Source: Prasinococcaceae sp. CCMP 1430 (Eukaryota > Prasinodermophyta > Palmophyllophyceae > Prasinococcales > Prasinococcaceae). Taken from it: a stretch of 64,000 nucleotides of DNA. Where the stretch lies: assembly GCA_013416795.1 (NCBI GenBank), contig RQSC01000027.1, forward strand, positions 342,646 to 406,645. The letters run 5' to 3'. A program made the position numbers and the translations under genes. Every line of letters begins with the position of its first letter. Position 1 is the stretch's first letter. Shown here one piece after another: positions 39,713 to 49,287 of the stretch. The notes below the pieces were generated by a model. The model was not told the DNA's origin. It searched no databases and was given only the letters and a program-made list of their open reading frames with translations.

Positions 39713-40342
39713 ATGCTCATGTCAGGCGCGCTCTATGGCGTCATGGTGGTAGCCGGCGCTGGCGGGGCTAAGGTGCTCGGCGTGCCCGTGCACGTGAGCG
39801 TGACCGCCGAGGCGCTCGCGCAGGGCGTCGTTTGGGCGGTCCCGATGGTGGCGCTGATGCTCGCGGTATCGTCCGAGCGAGCGCAGCGGATGTACAAGCC
39901 CCTGCGCGCGACGATAGACTTTTGTGTCACATCTATCGTCCCAACAATAGGCGGCGTGTCCGTGCGCGGCCTCGCATTCCTCTCGGCGTGTGCTGGCATC
40001 GGCGAGGAGATGTTCTTCCGAGGGCTCGGGCAGGGCGCGCTCGCTGCAGCACTCGCAGGTGCTGCGTGGTGCGCGCACCCGCAGGCGACGGCGATTGCTG
40101 TCGTTTCCCTCATCTTCGGTTTGCTTCACGCCGCGACGCCCGCGTACGGTGTGCTCGCAACACTCGCCGGTGCTTACCTGGGCTTCCAGTACGTCTGGTG
40201 TGACAATCTGCTCGCGCCGGTGCTCAGCCACGCGCTCTACGACTTTGCCGCCTTCCTCAAGCTTCGAGACAACGCTGCGCGCAGGTTGGAGACAGCAGGA
40301 GGGATCGCCGGCGACACGGCGGTCCCATCACGTGCGGATTGA
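39713..40342 (+). CDS. CPBP (CAAX/Abi) family intramembrane metalloprotease
   Basis: 209 residues from ATG 39713, with about five to six hydrophobic segments. The three CPBP motifs are present: EEMFFRG (Glu-Glu-x3-Arg, about residue 100), FGLLHAA (about 145) and HALYDFAAF (about 180). These supply the zinc-site His and Glu residues of this family, which includes CAAX prenyl endopeptidase RCE1 and plant plastid relatives such as SCO4. The short size and the motif spelling point to the prokaryotic/plastid branch rather than RCE1. The frame remains open upstream through Pro-rich sequence to about 39668, so a targeting peptide may be missed. Confidence 0.88.
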   Translation: MLMSGALYGVMVVAGAGGAKVLGVPVHVSVTAEALAQGVVWAVPMVALMLAVSSERAQRMYKPLRATIDFCVTSIVPTIGGVSVRGLAFLSACAGIGEEMFFRGLGQGALAAALAGAAWCAHPQATAIAVVSLIFGLLHAATPAYGVLATLAGAYLGFQYVWCDNLLAPVLSHALYDFAAFLKLRDNAARRLETAGGIAGDTAVPSRAD

Positions 40343-40669
40343 GCTCCTTGCCGCACTAAGGCTGTAGCGTAGCCCGCGAAACCGTCTTGGACGTGTTGCT
40401 CGCCAGTCGCAGCACGCTAGCGTGTGCCCATGATCGGGACATCGAGCTCGCTCGCCGACTGGCGCGAGAGTCCGTGTTGTACAGTACTATAATTTGTATG
40501 CATCTTCACTCCTCCTCGCGAGGTCGCCGCCAATCGCGCCGCGCAGAGGTCTGGTGCGCGCGCGCGCGCGCACAAGGCTATCAGAACCACCCCTCATCCC
40601 CCACCCCCCCACAAAGAAAAACGTCTCTGAAACCAACCCGCTTGTGTGCGCACGGGCGCGCACATCTCT
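40343..40669. other. Spacer between convergent genes
   Basis: 327 bp between the stop of the CPBP gene and the stop of the ABCG fusion. No gene is visible. A short AT-rich patch (TACTATAATTTGTATG, about 40483-40500) may hold 3'-end signals. Confidence 0.5.
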
Positions 40670-43600
40670 TCAAGAGTCTGCAGCGTCTTCTGCATTCGGC
40701 GACCCAGCCTTGTCACTAGCCCCGCCCGCATCAGGGCCATCGTCACGTCTCTTTGATGATGACGTTGGCCACCCGCCCAGAATCGTACTCACGCGCTCGA
40801 GCGCAGCATCTTCTGCATTCAGCGACCCAGCCTTGTCACTAGCCCCGCCCGTGTCAGGGCCATCTTCACGTCTCTTTGACGACGACGTTGACCACCCGGC
40901 CAGCATCCCCAACTTCACGCGCGTGAGCGCGCTCCGGTAGCGAGCGCGAACCTCGTCGTTTGTGCCTGAAGTCTCTTCAGAACTCCGCGATGCAGCCTTG
41001 CTCTCCTGCTCCGCGACGCGGCGCATCTCCCCTGACTCGCCCTCGTCATCAAGCAGCGAGTCCAGGTTCTCGCAGCAAGGGGCGTATTCAATTGTCCGGC
41101 TGTCCTGGCGGTAGTATAACCCAAGCACAGCGAAGAGGCGCCACATTGCCGCCTGCAGGATCAAGATTAGTATTGCCATGTGCTGGTTATTCAGCGCCCA
41201 CGTGAACGGCGGCTCTTTGCTGGCCAGCGCCCCTATGGCGATGTCGCCATCCAGCAGGCCGCATGTTGTAGCGAAGACGGTGCCGTCCGAGTCACCGTCA
41301 GCGCATTCGAAGGTCTCCCCGGTGAAAAGATTGCCGAGCGCGAGGTAGCGACTGTACGACATGGGCGTCACCAGGCCGATCCAACGGTACGCCACGTGCA
41401 GGTCTTTCCACGGCAGGACGGCGCCTGAAACCACCGCGCTCGACAGGGCGATCAGCGCTGACAGCATGGACTTGGGCGTAGAGTCGTTTGCTAAGCACGC
41501 GATGGTCACGATCGCCCCAGCCATCACGGCATCCAGCAGGACTGCGCTGAGAAGGAGCACAGGCGCGCTCCGCATTGGCAGATCCAGCATCCCAATGAGC
41601 GTGAACGCAGCGATGCCGATGCCCAGCCAAGCGCGCGTGGTCTGCGCCACCATGAGGCTAACCATGAACTGTACGGCCGACTCGCCGCCGTCGCGCTGCG
41701 AAGCCTTGTGAATAGTCGCGTACTGATACGTTGTCTCCATCAGCACGACCTTGCTCAGCGCAACCGCGGTGAGGTAAAAGGTCACGCCGACGTACTTGCG
41801 CACGTAGCCTTGCGCGTCGCGGCCCGGCATGTAGTAGGTGAGACCTCCGAACAAGGCGCCCACCACAATCACGAATGCAATAGACGCGAGGTTCTGCGTG
41901 CAAGGCGTAAGGGGTGCAGGCGCTGTGTCAGTCTTGCTGTCGCCCCCAAAGTGATCAAACTCCTCCCGTGGCACGCCAAGCGCAGTTTTTGTGCGGGGGC
42001 CGAAGCAGGCGGCAGCGGCGCGGCGGCCGTCGGACCTCCCGAGGCCTCTTGATATCAGTGCGGAACTGGCGCCCGTGCAACGTCAGCGCGACCTTAATCC
42101 AGCGTCGCGTTGCGCTTTGCTTCAACCGGTCGGCCTCCTCGCTCCAGTCCTCCTCCTCGCCGATCATGGCCGCGTTGGTGCGGTCGACGACCTGCATCGA
42201 TGCGGCCCCAAATATTCCCTTTACAGACGATATCATCCTCAGGATGCGCCTGCCGCTCATCTCAGCCAGAATTTCGGACCCCAGGCTGCTCAGGCCGCTG
42301 GTGGTGCGATCGAGGCCGGCGACGCGGGTGCTGCCAGAGCGCGCGTACGCGACGGCGCGCTTCACCAGCGGCAGCAGGGCCACGTTGGCGACATCTTGCG
42401 TGGTCGCATCCGGCTCCGTCGCCTGAGCCCCCTGCTTCTCAGCCATCTCAATCAGCGACTCGTCAGACGCTAGCTTCTTCAGCGCGCCGTCCAGCACCAC
42501 AAGCGCTGTCCGCCGCTGCCGGGACGCGTTCTTCTCGACGACTTTGTCTACAGTGTCGTCGTCCATACTTATGAGGTCCAACATGACGTCCGCTGGGTTG
42601 CCTAAGACGGGCTCGGGCATGAACGCGCGCGCGAGGCCATTGCGGCCCATGAAGTAGTCGACAGCGTCGGTGACCGGACCAGCGAAGACCACGCGACCCT
42701 TGCTCATGAGCACTAGGTCGTCAAAGAACCGGAAGACTTCGTCCCTTGGCTGATGGATCGTGAGCGCGATGGCTCGACCCTGTGTCGTGATGTCACGCAG
42801 GCTCTGAACGAGCTCCAGCGTGCCGTACGAATCCAGACCTGAGGTTGGCTCGTCGCCGAAGATCCACAGCGGGTCGCGCAGAAGCTGCTTGCCGACGCTG
42901 AGTCGGCGCCGCTGGCCGCCGCTCAGGCCGCCGCCGCCGCCGACCGTGCCGATCTGCGTGTCGGCCTTGTCGCCATCGAGCTTCACCGCGCGCAGCACGT
43001 GGCGCACTCGCCGCACGGTAGCCTTCGTGCCCAGGTGCGGCAGCCGCACGCCCACCTCGTAGAGCAGCGCCTCGCGCGGCGTGAGCGTCGGGTACGCCTC
43101 GAACTCGAATTGCGGCACGTAGCCGCAGCTTTCGTTGAGCCCCGCGTCGGTGGCGTCGCTAGCCTGCAAGTGATTGCGCAGCAGCAGCCCTTCGACGCGC
43201 CCGCTGAGGCGCCGCCCGACCATCAGCTCAAGGAGCGTCGTCTTGCCACAGCCGCTGGAGCCCATGACGGCCGTCAGCCGAGCGCCCGCGAAGCGCAGTG
43301 ACACGTTGCGTAGCAGCGGGAGCCATTCGCCCGTGTTCCAGTTGGTCACGCTGTACGACACGCAGCACAGCTCGATGGGGAAGGGCACTTCTGTGGCCAG
43401 CAAGCTCCCCTTCTTCCTAATCTTCGGCGGCGGGGGCGAGGCGCCCTCGCTGCTCGCCGATGCGACAGGGTTTCTCGTCGATGACGCGTCCGCTGTCTTG
43501 CGCGTCTGCTTGCCCGTCAAACTGGCCCAGCGCTTGGTGCGCACGAAGCTGAGCGCCATCGAGAAGATGTCGCTCACAAACAGGCCCATCAGCAGTAGCG

Positions 43601-45365
43601 CCAGCAGCATCACCGCGAGGGCCTTTCCGAGGCTGTCAGGTGGGCCCAGGTCGAGCGGCGGCAGATCGGCGGGCAGCAGTCGGAAGGCAGCCTCGCAGGT
43701 CGGGTTGCAGTTGATTCCGGTGCAGGTGTCGGCGATTAGGCGCATGCCCTGCGGGGTGGTGACGCCGGGCTGGTGCGACCCCCGTTCCAGCAGCTCAGCG
43801 GCGTCGGTCTGCACCCACGCACCGAGGAGCTCAAGCACGCTCCGGTTGTGAACGCGCAGGCCCTCGAGCGCGCGCAGAGGGTCCTCCATCGCCCAGGGGA
43901 AGTCAACGCCGGCAAGCTCGTAGTCCATGAAGCTCCAATCGGGCATCCCGGTCGACTCGAAGTACGGGATAGAGCGCACCAGCCAGCGCTCATCGTGGTA
44001 CGACGCACCGTGGAAGAGGCACGCGGGCACCACCGCTGTGTGGCGCGCGGTGCGCACGTCGTAAGAGGTCGCCTCCACAGAGGCGCGCGAGAGAGCGCCA
44101 AACTCCTCCATCCACCGATACAACATGAGGTTGTCGAGCAGCGTCGTGTCGGCCGCGTCACGCTCGGGCAGCAGACCCACGGCCGGGATGAAGACGTACA
44201 TGTCGTACGCCGGCTGGAGCAGCCATGTGGGCGCCTGGATGTGCGGCAGAGTGCGCCTCACGGGCGCGCACCACGCCGCCACCTCGGCGGCGACAAGCTG
44301 CGCGTCGGCAGCTCCGTAGTCAGCGACGTCATCTATGCCCAGCATCCGCCGAGCCTCTTCCGCGCACGCACTTGGCGCCTGCACGCCCCACTCGAGCGCG
44401 TTGCGCACTGAGTTGGCTTGCTCGCGCGCGAGCCCGCCACCGCGGTAGTCCACAGCGGGGACGTTCGCGCCAGTCGACTCGTCTTCCTCGAGCGGAGGCG
44501 TGGGCGCCAGCCACGCAGAGTCGAGCGCCAGGCGCAGGTCCACCGCCGGGCCGAGCGCCTCACGCCACGCCTCGGCGTGGTGCGCCGCACCCACGCCGCC
44601 CGCGCTGACCCCCCAAAGTACCACCTGCGCAGCTGAACCCATGCCGTGGTGCTGCACCAGCTCCTCAAGCGCGGCCTCCATCACGTGCGCGCCGCAGTAG
44701 CCCGAGGTGGTGGGGGCGGGGTTGCCGTCGACGAAGCCGAGCGCCGCGTCGGTGGCCGCGCCCGTTGCGTTGCCGCAACGCCGGCCCAAGTGCATATCGG
44801 AAGTGCAGTATGGGATGTGAACGCGACGCCACGCTCCGCCGGCGAACGGGGAGCTGGCGTCGGATGCGTCGCCGGTGGGCTGGCCAAGCAGCGGGCCGCC
44901 CACGTTCAGGCTCTCGGGCCAGTTGCCGCCGGCGGCGGCGCCCACTTTGTTGCCGTCGCCCTCCGCGGGGAGTCCTTGCATAAGGGGGTTGTAGCCGCCG
45001 CCCGGATCGTAACCTGGCCGGGCCCACCGATGGAGCCGTTCCTCGCAGCCCTCCGCGTCAAAGCACGCTGAGCCGCCCTCGACATACACCACAAACGACA
45101 GAGGCGAAGCATCAGCGGCGGCGGCGGCGGCGCCAGCGGCAACCCGATCCGCGTCGGTGTAGATCGCTGCGGGCCGACCATCGTTGCACCTTGCGAGCGG
45201 ATGCTGCTCTAGCGAGACACGCCGGAGCGCATGGCTTGCCCATGTCGGAGGTGCGGACGCATCCCACGGGCCCGGCCCAGTGGTGCGGTGAGAGGAGACG
45301 AGCAGAGGCGCCCATGCAAGGAGGAGGACCGCTGCCGGCCACGGGGCCTGAACGGCCGGGCGCAT
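40670..45365 (-). CDS. Notum/pectin-acetylesterase-like domain fused to an ABCG half-transporter, two exons
   Basis: Exons on the minus strand, 45365-42036 and 41893-40670, join in phase 0 to 1517 residues. Start ATG 45365 gives a signal peptide (MRPAVQAPWPAAVLLLAWAP). Residues about 30-600 are an alpha/beta hydrolase of the pectinacetylesterase/Notum family: nucleophile motif LWGVSAGGVG (Ser254), PAYD (Asp388) and CLFHG (His452). A membrane helix follows (LGKALAVMLLALLLMGLFVS). Next comes an ABCG ATPase: Walker A GSSGCGKTT (702-710), LSGGQRRRLS (814), WIFGDEPTSGLDS and LTIHQPRDE, then the ABC2 membrane domain with about six segments (NLASIAFVIVVGALFGGLTY onward). The cytosolic tail has two 41-residue repeats. 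The esterase would face the lumen or outside. Substrate unknown; the reverse ATPase-then-membrane order confirms the G subfamily. Confidence 0.93.
40680..40925. repeat. 123-bp tandem duplication in the ABCG tail
   Basis: Two copies of a 123-bp unit (period read from CTTCTGCATTC at 40687 and 40810) encode two 41-residue repeats carrying the words TSSSKRR, DGPD and GGASDKAGS. Copies differ at several sites, so the duplication is not brand new. Confidence 0.85.
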
Positions 45366-46286
45366 GGCGCAACTGCGTGCTGGACACCAACCGCAGGGGC
45401 GAGGCGCGTGCCGCGCCCCTCGCCCGCGAGCACGCAGCGAGCCCCTCGCCCCCAACGCCGGCCCTGGCGCGCCGCGCGCGCGAGCGCCCTGTGGCAACCA
45501 ACCCAAATGACGCGGCGCGGGCGCGCGGCGAGCGGGCGCAGCGGCGCGCGCGCGGCCCCATCGAGCACCAAATCCCCCTAAACACACACAACGCGCGCGC
45601 GCAGTCGCGCGCGCGCGCGCGCGCGGCCCCGTTTTTTTTTCGCGGCGGCTTTCGCGCGGCGGCGATACCAATCCGCCCCGGCGAGAAACGCCGGCGGCGC
45701 GGATTGGTATCGAAAAGGGGGCGGGGCGGCCCGGCGCCGGAGCGGCAAAACAAAAAAACGGGAAGAATTTCGGCGCGGGCGGGAGAGAAACGAGGGATGA
45801 AACGCAGGGAAAGGAGCGGATCGGGATCGCGGTCGGCAGCGCGCACACGCAAACAAACGCTGTCTTTTTTGTGGGTGGTTGGGTGGGCGGTTGAGGCCGG
45901 CGTTGCGCGCCGTTCGCGCGAAAAAAAAAAATGGGGCGTGCCTACAGATATTCCCCAGCCAGTCGAGCCCCTCCTCCCACGTCCACCACCCTCAAAAAAA
46001 AAAAAAACCTCCGCTTCGACTTTCCTCTTTACGTAGGGTTTGGCGCGGCTCGCCGGGGCCGCGCGCGCGCCGGCGGTTGGGCGCGCTGCGTCGACCGCGA
46101 CGCAATCGCGTTCCGTCCCGGCGGTTGGGCGCTTGCATTCGGATTTCGAGTCAAATCGCTGCGAATCAACGGGACGTCCAACAAATCATCCGCCATGACC
46201 GTTGTTTTCGGTTCCCCAACGGCAGAAAGATCTCCTCCTCAGCCACAGATACGCTACGTCTCCCGCTGCGTGGATCATTCAAAAAG
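45366..46286. other. Spacer upstream of the ABCG fusion
   Basis: No supported gene. It contains a (GC)n tract at about 45592-45625, a perfect-arm hairpin at 45663-45712, two poly-A runs (45921-45931 and 45994-46006) and the start side of a small plus-strand ORF. In-frame extension of the ABCG reading frame through here is GC artefact. Confidence 0.55.
45663..45712. repeat. Hairpin with 14-bp perfect outer arms
   Basis: CGATACCAATCCGC at 45663-45676 pairs with GCGGATTGGTATCG at 45699-45712; an inner CCGGCG/CGCCGG pair with an AGAAA loop extends the stem. It lies about 300 bp upstream of the ABCG start codon. It may be a regulatory hairpin or a relic of an inverted-repeat element. Confidence 0.8.
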
Positions 46287-46592
46287 ATGGTTGTGCGTGA
46301 GATTGTGTATTGCTGGAAGCAGTTCCCGGTGCTGGACGGCCCGACATACCAGCTGGACGGCAAGACCAAAATCGTCGACGCCACGCAGCTGGCGGCGAAT
46401 GACCTGCGGAGCGGCCTCCTCACGGTCAGAACCATCGTCGACCAGCTCTTCCTGATCTTCGCACACGCGATTCCGTTCGGCAAGACTGTGTGGCTGCTGT
46501 ACTTCAGCAAGGCGTGCAAGGACGTCTCGGGCGTGCGCGTGTCGGTGCACAGCTGGATCGACTTGCAACCGAAAGCGAACGAACTCGTCTGA
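46287..46592 (+). CDS. Small unknown protein (101 residues)
   Basis: From ATG 46287: VVREIVYCWKQFPVLDGPTY, then KIVDATQLAANDLRSGLLTV, VDQLFLIFAHAIPFGKTVWL and KACKDVSGVRVSVHSWIDLQ. Balanced amino acid use and alternating hydrophobicity look like a real folded protein, unlike the Arg/Ala noise of chance frames here. One hydrophobic stretch (DQLFLIFAHAIPFG) is too short for a confident membrane helix. I do not recognise the family. It converges on the SAM-domain gene 100 bp away and could be a last exon of something longer upstream. Confidence 0.4.
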   Translation: MVVREIVYCWKQFPVLDGPTYQLDGKTKIVDATQLAANDLRSGLLTVRTIVDQLFLIFAHAIPFGKTVWLLYFSKACKDVSGVRVSVHSWIDLQPKANELV

Positions 46593-46632
46593 GATGCAAA
46601 ATTTGTGACGAATCGACCCGCTTGTGTACGCG

Positions 46633-46646
46633 CGTGTGTACACACG
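46633..46646. repeat. 14-bp perfect palindrome between convergent genes
   Basis: CGTGTGTACACACG is a perfect palindrome inside a longer, imperfect GTGTACGCGCGTG symmetry. It lies between the stop at 46592 and the stop of the SAM gene at 46693. Confidence 0.7.
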
Positions 46647-46692
46647 CGTGTACGTGTAGACTTGCCTCGCGCCTTTCTCTGCTGAGCCTTCT

Positions 46693-47725
46693 TCAGAAGC
46701 GAATCTGCCTGAATGCCATCCGGCAGACCTCTCTCCAGAGATGCCAGACGACCGCGTGTATGCACGATCGAATGCACGTCCTCTCGATGAGCTCCATGCG
46801 TGCTTTCTTTTTGTCGATTTTCTGCGTGGACAGCTTCTGGAGCACCGGATGTTGCTTGCCTGGATGGTCGTCGTCGCGACCGATCAACTCGTCGCGCCTC
46901 ATGAGCAAAAGCTATGCCGTGGGGCGCAGTCAGCCGGGGAAGAAATCGCCGCGCGCGTGAGGGGTTAGCGAATGCCTCCCAAGAGAGATTCACTTTGGGT
47001 GTGCAAGGCGTGGGGCAAGCGCGAACCCGGAGGGCGGCCTTTGATACCTTGGCTTCACGGAAGCTCAGACCGAGATCGTCTGCGTCGTCCTGGCCCAGCG
47101 CGACGAGGAGTGGGCCGTCGATGTTCTCGCGCGCGAATGCAGCGCGCACGTTCTGCCCACCTCCGCTGCGCGGGCCCAGGGTGCTCACCCACGCAAGTGC
47201 CTCCCTCTCCCCCCATCGCTGCATCGGGATTGCGTACCACTCAGCCTCGTCGTGCTCGGCGCTCGCGCAATCTTCGTGATCGTACGTTGGCGGGACGACA
47301 AGCTGCGGCGGCGCCGTTGCCACAGGGATGGCATGGAGCGGGACCTGGCTGATACTACCTCCTCCGTCACTGTGCGAGCTGTCGGCCGGATCACCAGCAT
47401 CGCGGGTCTCATCTTGTTCGCGCCTGAGTGCGGCGAGCAGCTTCTTCGCCTGCACTCGCGAGAAGCCAATGTCGCGCAGGTCCGCAGCATCGAGCTCGCG
47501 CAACGTTGCGCCGTCAACAGCCTCCGAGACGAGGCGTTCGGCAGCAGGCTCCGCGTTGAGTGCGGCCCCGGCCGGCAGCACCTCAAGCACCCACGCGGCG
47601 ACATCTGAGGGCGATGCGGCAGGCGCGGGCGGTGGCGGGGCGTTCGCCCTCCTCTGCGCCCCCTTCTTCTCCTGCTGCTTGCGCTTCCTGCGTTTCTTCT
47701 GCCGTGCGCCTGCCTCGCCGCCCAT
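46693..47725 (-). CDS. Tandem SAM-domain protein, two exons
   Basis: Exons on the minus strand, 47725-47048 and 46911-46693, join in phase 0 to 298 residues. A Lys/Arg-rich head (ARQKKRRKRKQQEKKG) precedes SAM 1 (about residues 40-95: VAAWVLEVLPAGAALN, LDAADLRDIGFSRVQAKKLL). SAM 2 (about 175-235) reads ALAWVSTLGPRSG, NIDGPLLVALGQDDADDLGL, then the spliced SFREAK-LLLMRRDELIG. A charged tail ends IDKKKARMELIERTC followed by an aromatic helix. SAM domains mediate protein or RNA binding and polymerisation; no enzyme domain is attached. Donor GTATCA deviates from the window's usual GTGCG. Divergent from the reductase gene. Confidence 0.85.
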
Positions 47726-48012
47726 CGCAACGCTGCGAGGGTGGGCTTGGCCACGTGGTGGCAGGCGTGACGGGAGGTGCGCGCGGGAATGGTCGGCGCC
47801 GCGCGCCGCGCTCGCCTGCAGTGGCGCGCGCGCTTACCCTAGCCGTGCTTGCGCATCCGCGCACAACAGCCAGCCAACACTCGCGGGCAGTCACAACGGC
47901 AAAAATCTGCCGTTGGGGCACCGCGTCGATGACTCAGCGCGAGCGGGTGCGACGCGGCTGCGGGCGCGGGGGCGCCACACCTGCGCGGCGGCGCGGCGGC
48001 GTGGGTCGCGGT

Positions 48013-49055
48013 ATGGCCGGGGAGGGAAGCAGCGGCGGCGGCGCGGACGACCGGCCCGTGGCCGTCGTCACCGGCGCGGCGGGCGTGCTCGGCCGCGCAG
48101 CGGCCGCGGCGCTCGTCGATGGTGGTTACCGTGTGGCGGTGCGTCGCAGGCGCAAGCGGGGGCCCGCGCGCAGCGGGGGTGGCGGCGGCTGGGACGGGGG
48201 AAGGGTGGAGATGGCGCGTGCATCCGTGGGGCCGCGCATGCGCGTGAGCCTGCGACACATGCTGCGCGGGTAATGGGCGCCTCTCATGTTCCTGCGTCGT
48301 GGCGCTCCGTGCTGACATCAGAGGCGAGTGCGGCGATGCGACTACCCACCGCTGCGCGCCGCTGGGCGTGGCCGTGCGTTCTCGCGCGTGCTGTGTTGCA
48401 GATGGTCGACCTCTCCGCGGACGCGCTCTCAGCTGCGGCGAATGAGCTCGGGGCAGACCGTAGGCCGCACGTCAGGGGTGTGGCGCTCGATGTATCAGAC
48501 GAAGGAGCCGTCAACTCCGCCATGGCGCAGCTGGCCGCGGAATGGGCCCCTCCGAGGGTGCTCTTGAACAACGCGGGGATCCTTAGCAACAATAAGAGCT
48601 CGGCGACAAGCGTCGACGAATTTGAGCGTGTGATGCGGGTCAATCTGACGGGGAGCTTCCTCATGGCCAAGGCTGTCCTTCCGGGCATGCGCGCTGCCAA
48701 GTGGGGTCGCATTATCAACACCAGCTCGCTTGCTGGCAAAAACGGTGGGCTGACGGCAGGAACGGCGTACAGCGTGAGCAAGGGCGCCATGAACACGCTC
48801 ACGTGGAGCCTTGCGAACGAGAGCGCAAAGGACGGCGTCACGGTGAACGCCATCGCGCCCGCATACGTCCGAACGCCCATGATCATGGAGCAGCTCACAG
48901 AAGCGCAGCGGCAGGAGACGCTCAAGAAGATACCTGTCGGGCGATTTTGCGAACCAGAGGAGTTTGCACACGCGGTCATGTTTCTGGCGAGCAAGCTCTC
49001 GGGATTCATCACGGGTGAGGTGTTGGACATGAACGGGGGCTTGCTAGTCGATTGA
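48013..49055 (+). CDS. Short-chain dehydrogenase/reductase (FabG-like), two exons
   Basis: Exons 48013-48138 and 48402-49055 join in phase 0 to 259 residues. A classical SDR: cofactor loop VVTGAAGVLGRAAA, DVSD, LLNNAGIL, active Ser in INTSSLAGKNGG, YSVSKGAMN (Tyr/Lys) and the FabG-like end GRFCEPEEFAHAVMFLASKL, GFITGEVLDMNGGLLVD. It resembles 3-oxoacyl-ACP reductase but could act on other alcohols or ketones. The absence of a transit peptide in the resolved N-terminus argues against a plastid FabG unless a 5' exon is missed. The 263-nt intron has donor GTGCGT and a TTGCAG acceptor. Confidence 0.93.
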
Positions 49056-49287
49056 CACTTCTTGACACCCCGGGTCTGCCACTTCGCGCTGTGTGCTTCG
49101 TCGTGGATGCCCCTCGTGGACCGAGACAGCACCGGTCGGTCCTCGGCGATTGGCTCATGGCGTAGAGAGTGCGAATCCGCCTTCATAATTGCAGAGCTTA
49201 CGTCTCACGTGGCGCGCGGATCCACGGCGAGCTTGACTTCTCGCGGTGCCCCTGTGAGGAGCTGCGCTACCAACGTGGCGTTGGTGA

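Noticed and set aside
40680..40925. Tandem 123-bp repeat as a possible CRISPR-like array
   Set aside because: Only two copies, no spacers, and the unit is coding in the ABCG tail.
45366..45848. In-frame upstream extension of the esterase-ABCG protein
   Set aside because: The conserved signal peptide begins at ATG 45365; the extension is repetitive Arg/Ala/Gly.
46166..46692. Continuation of the SAM-protein frame beyond the second exon
   Set aside because: The donor GTATCA after SFREAK and the acceptor before LLLMRRDE restore SAM 2 better than reading through, which gives Arg/His noise.
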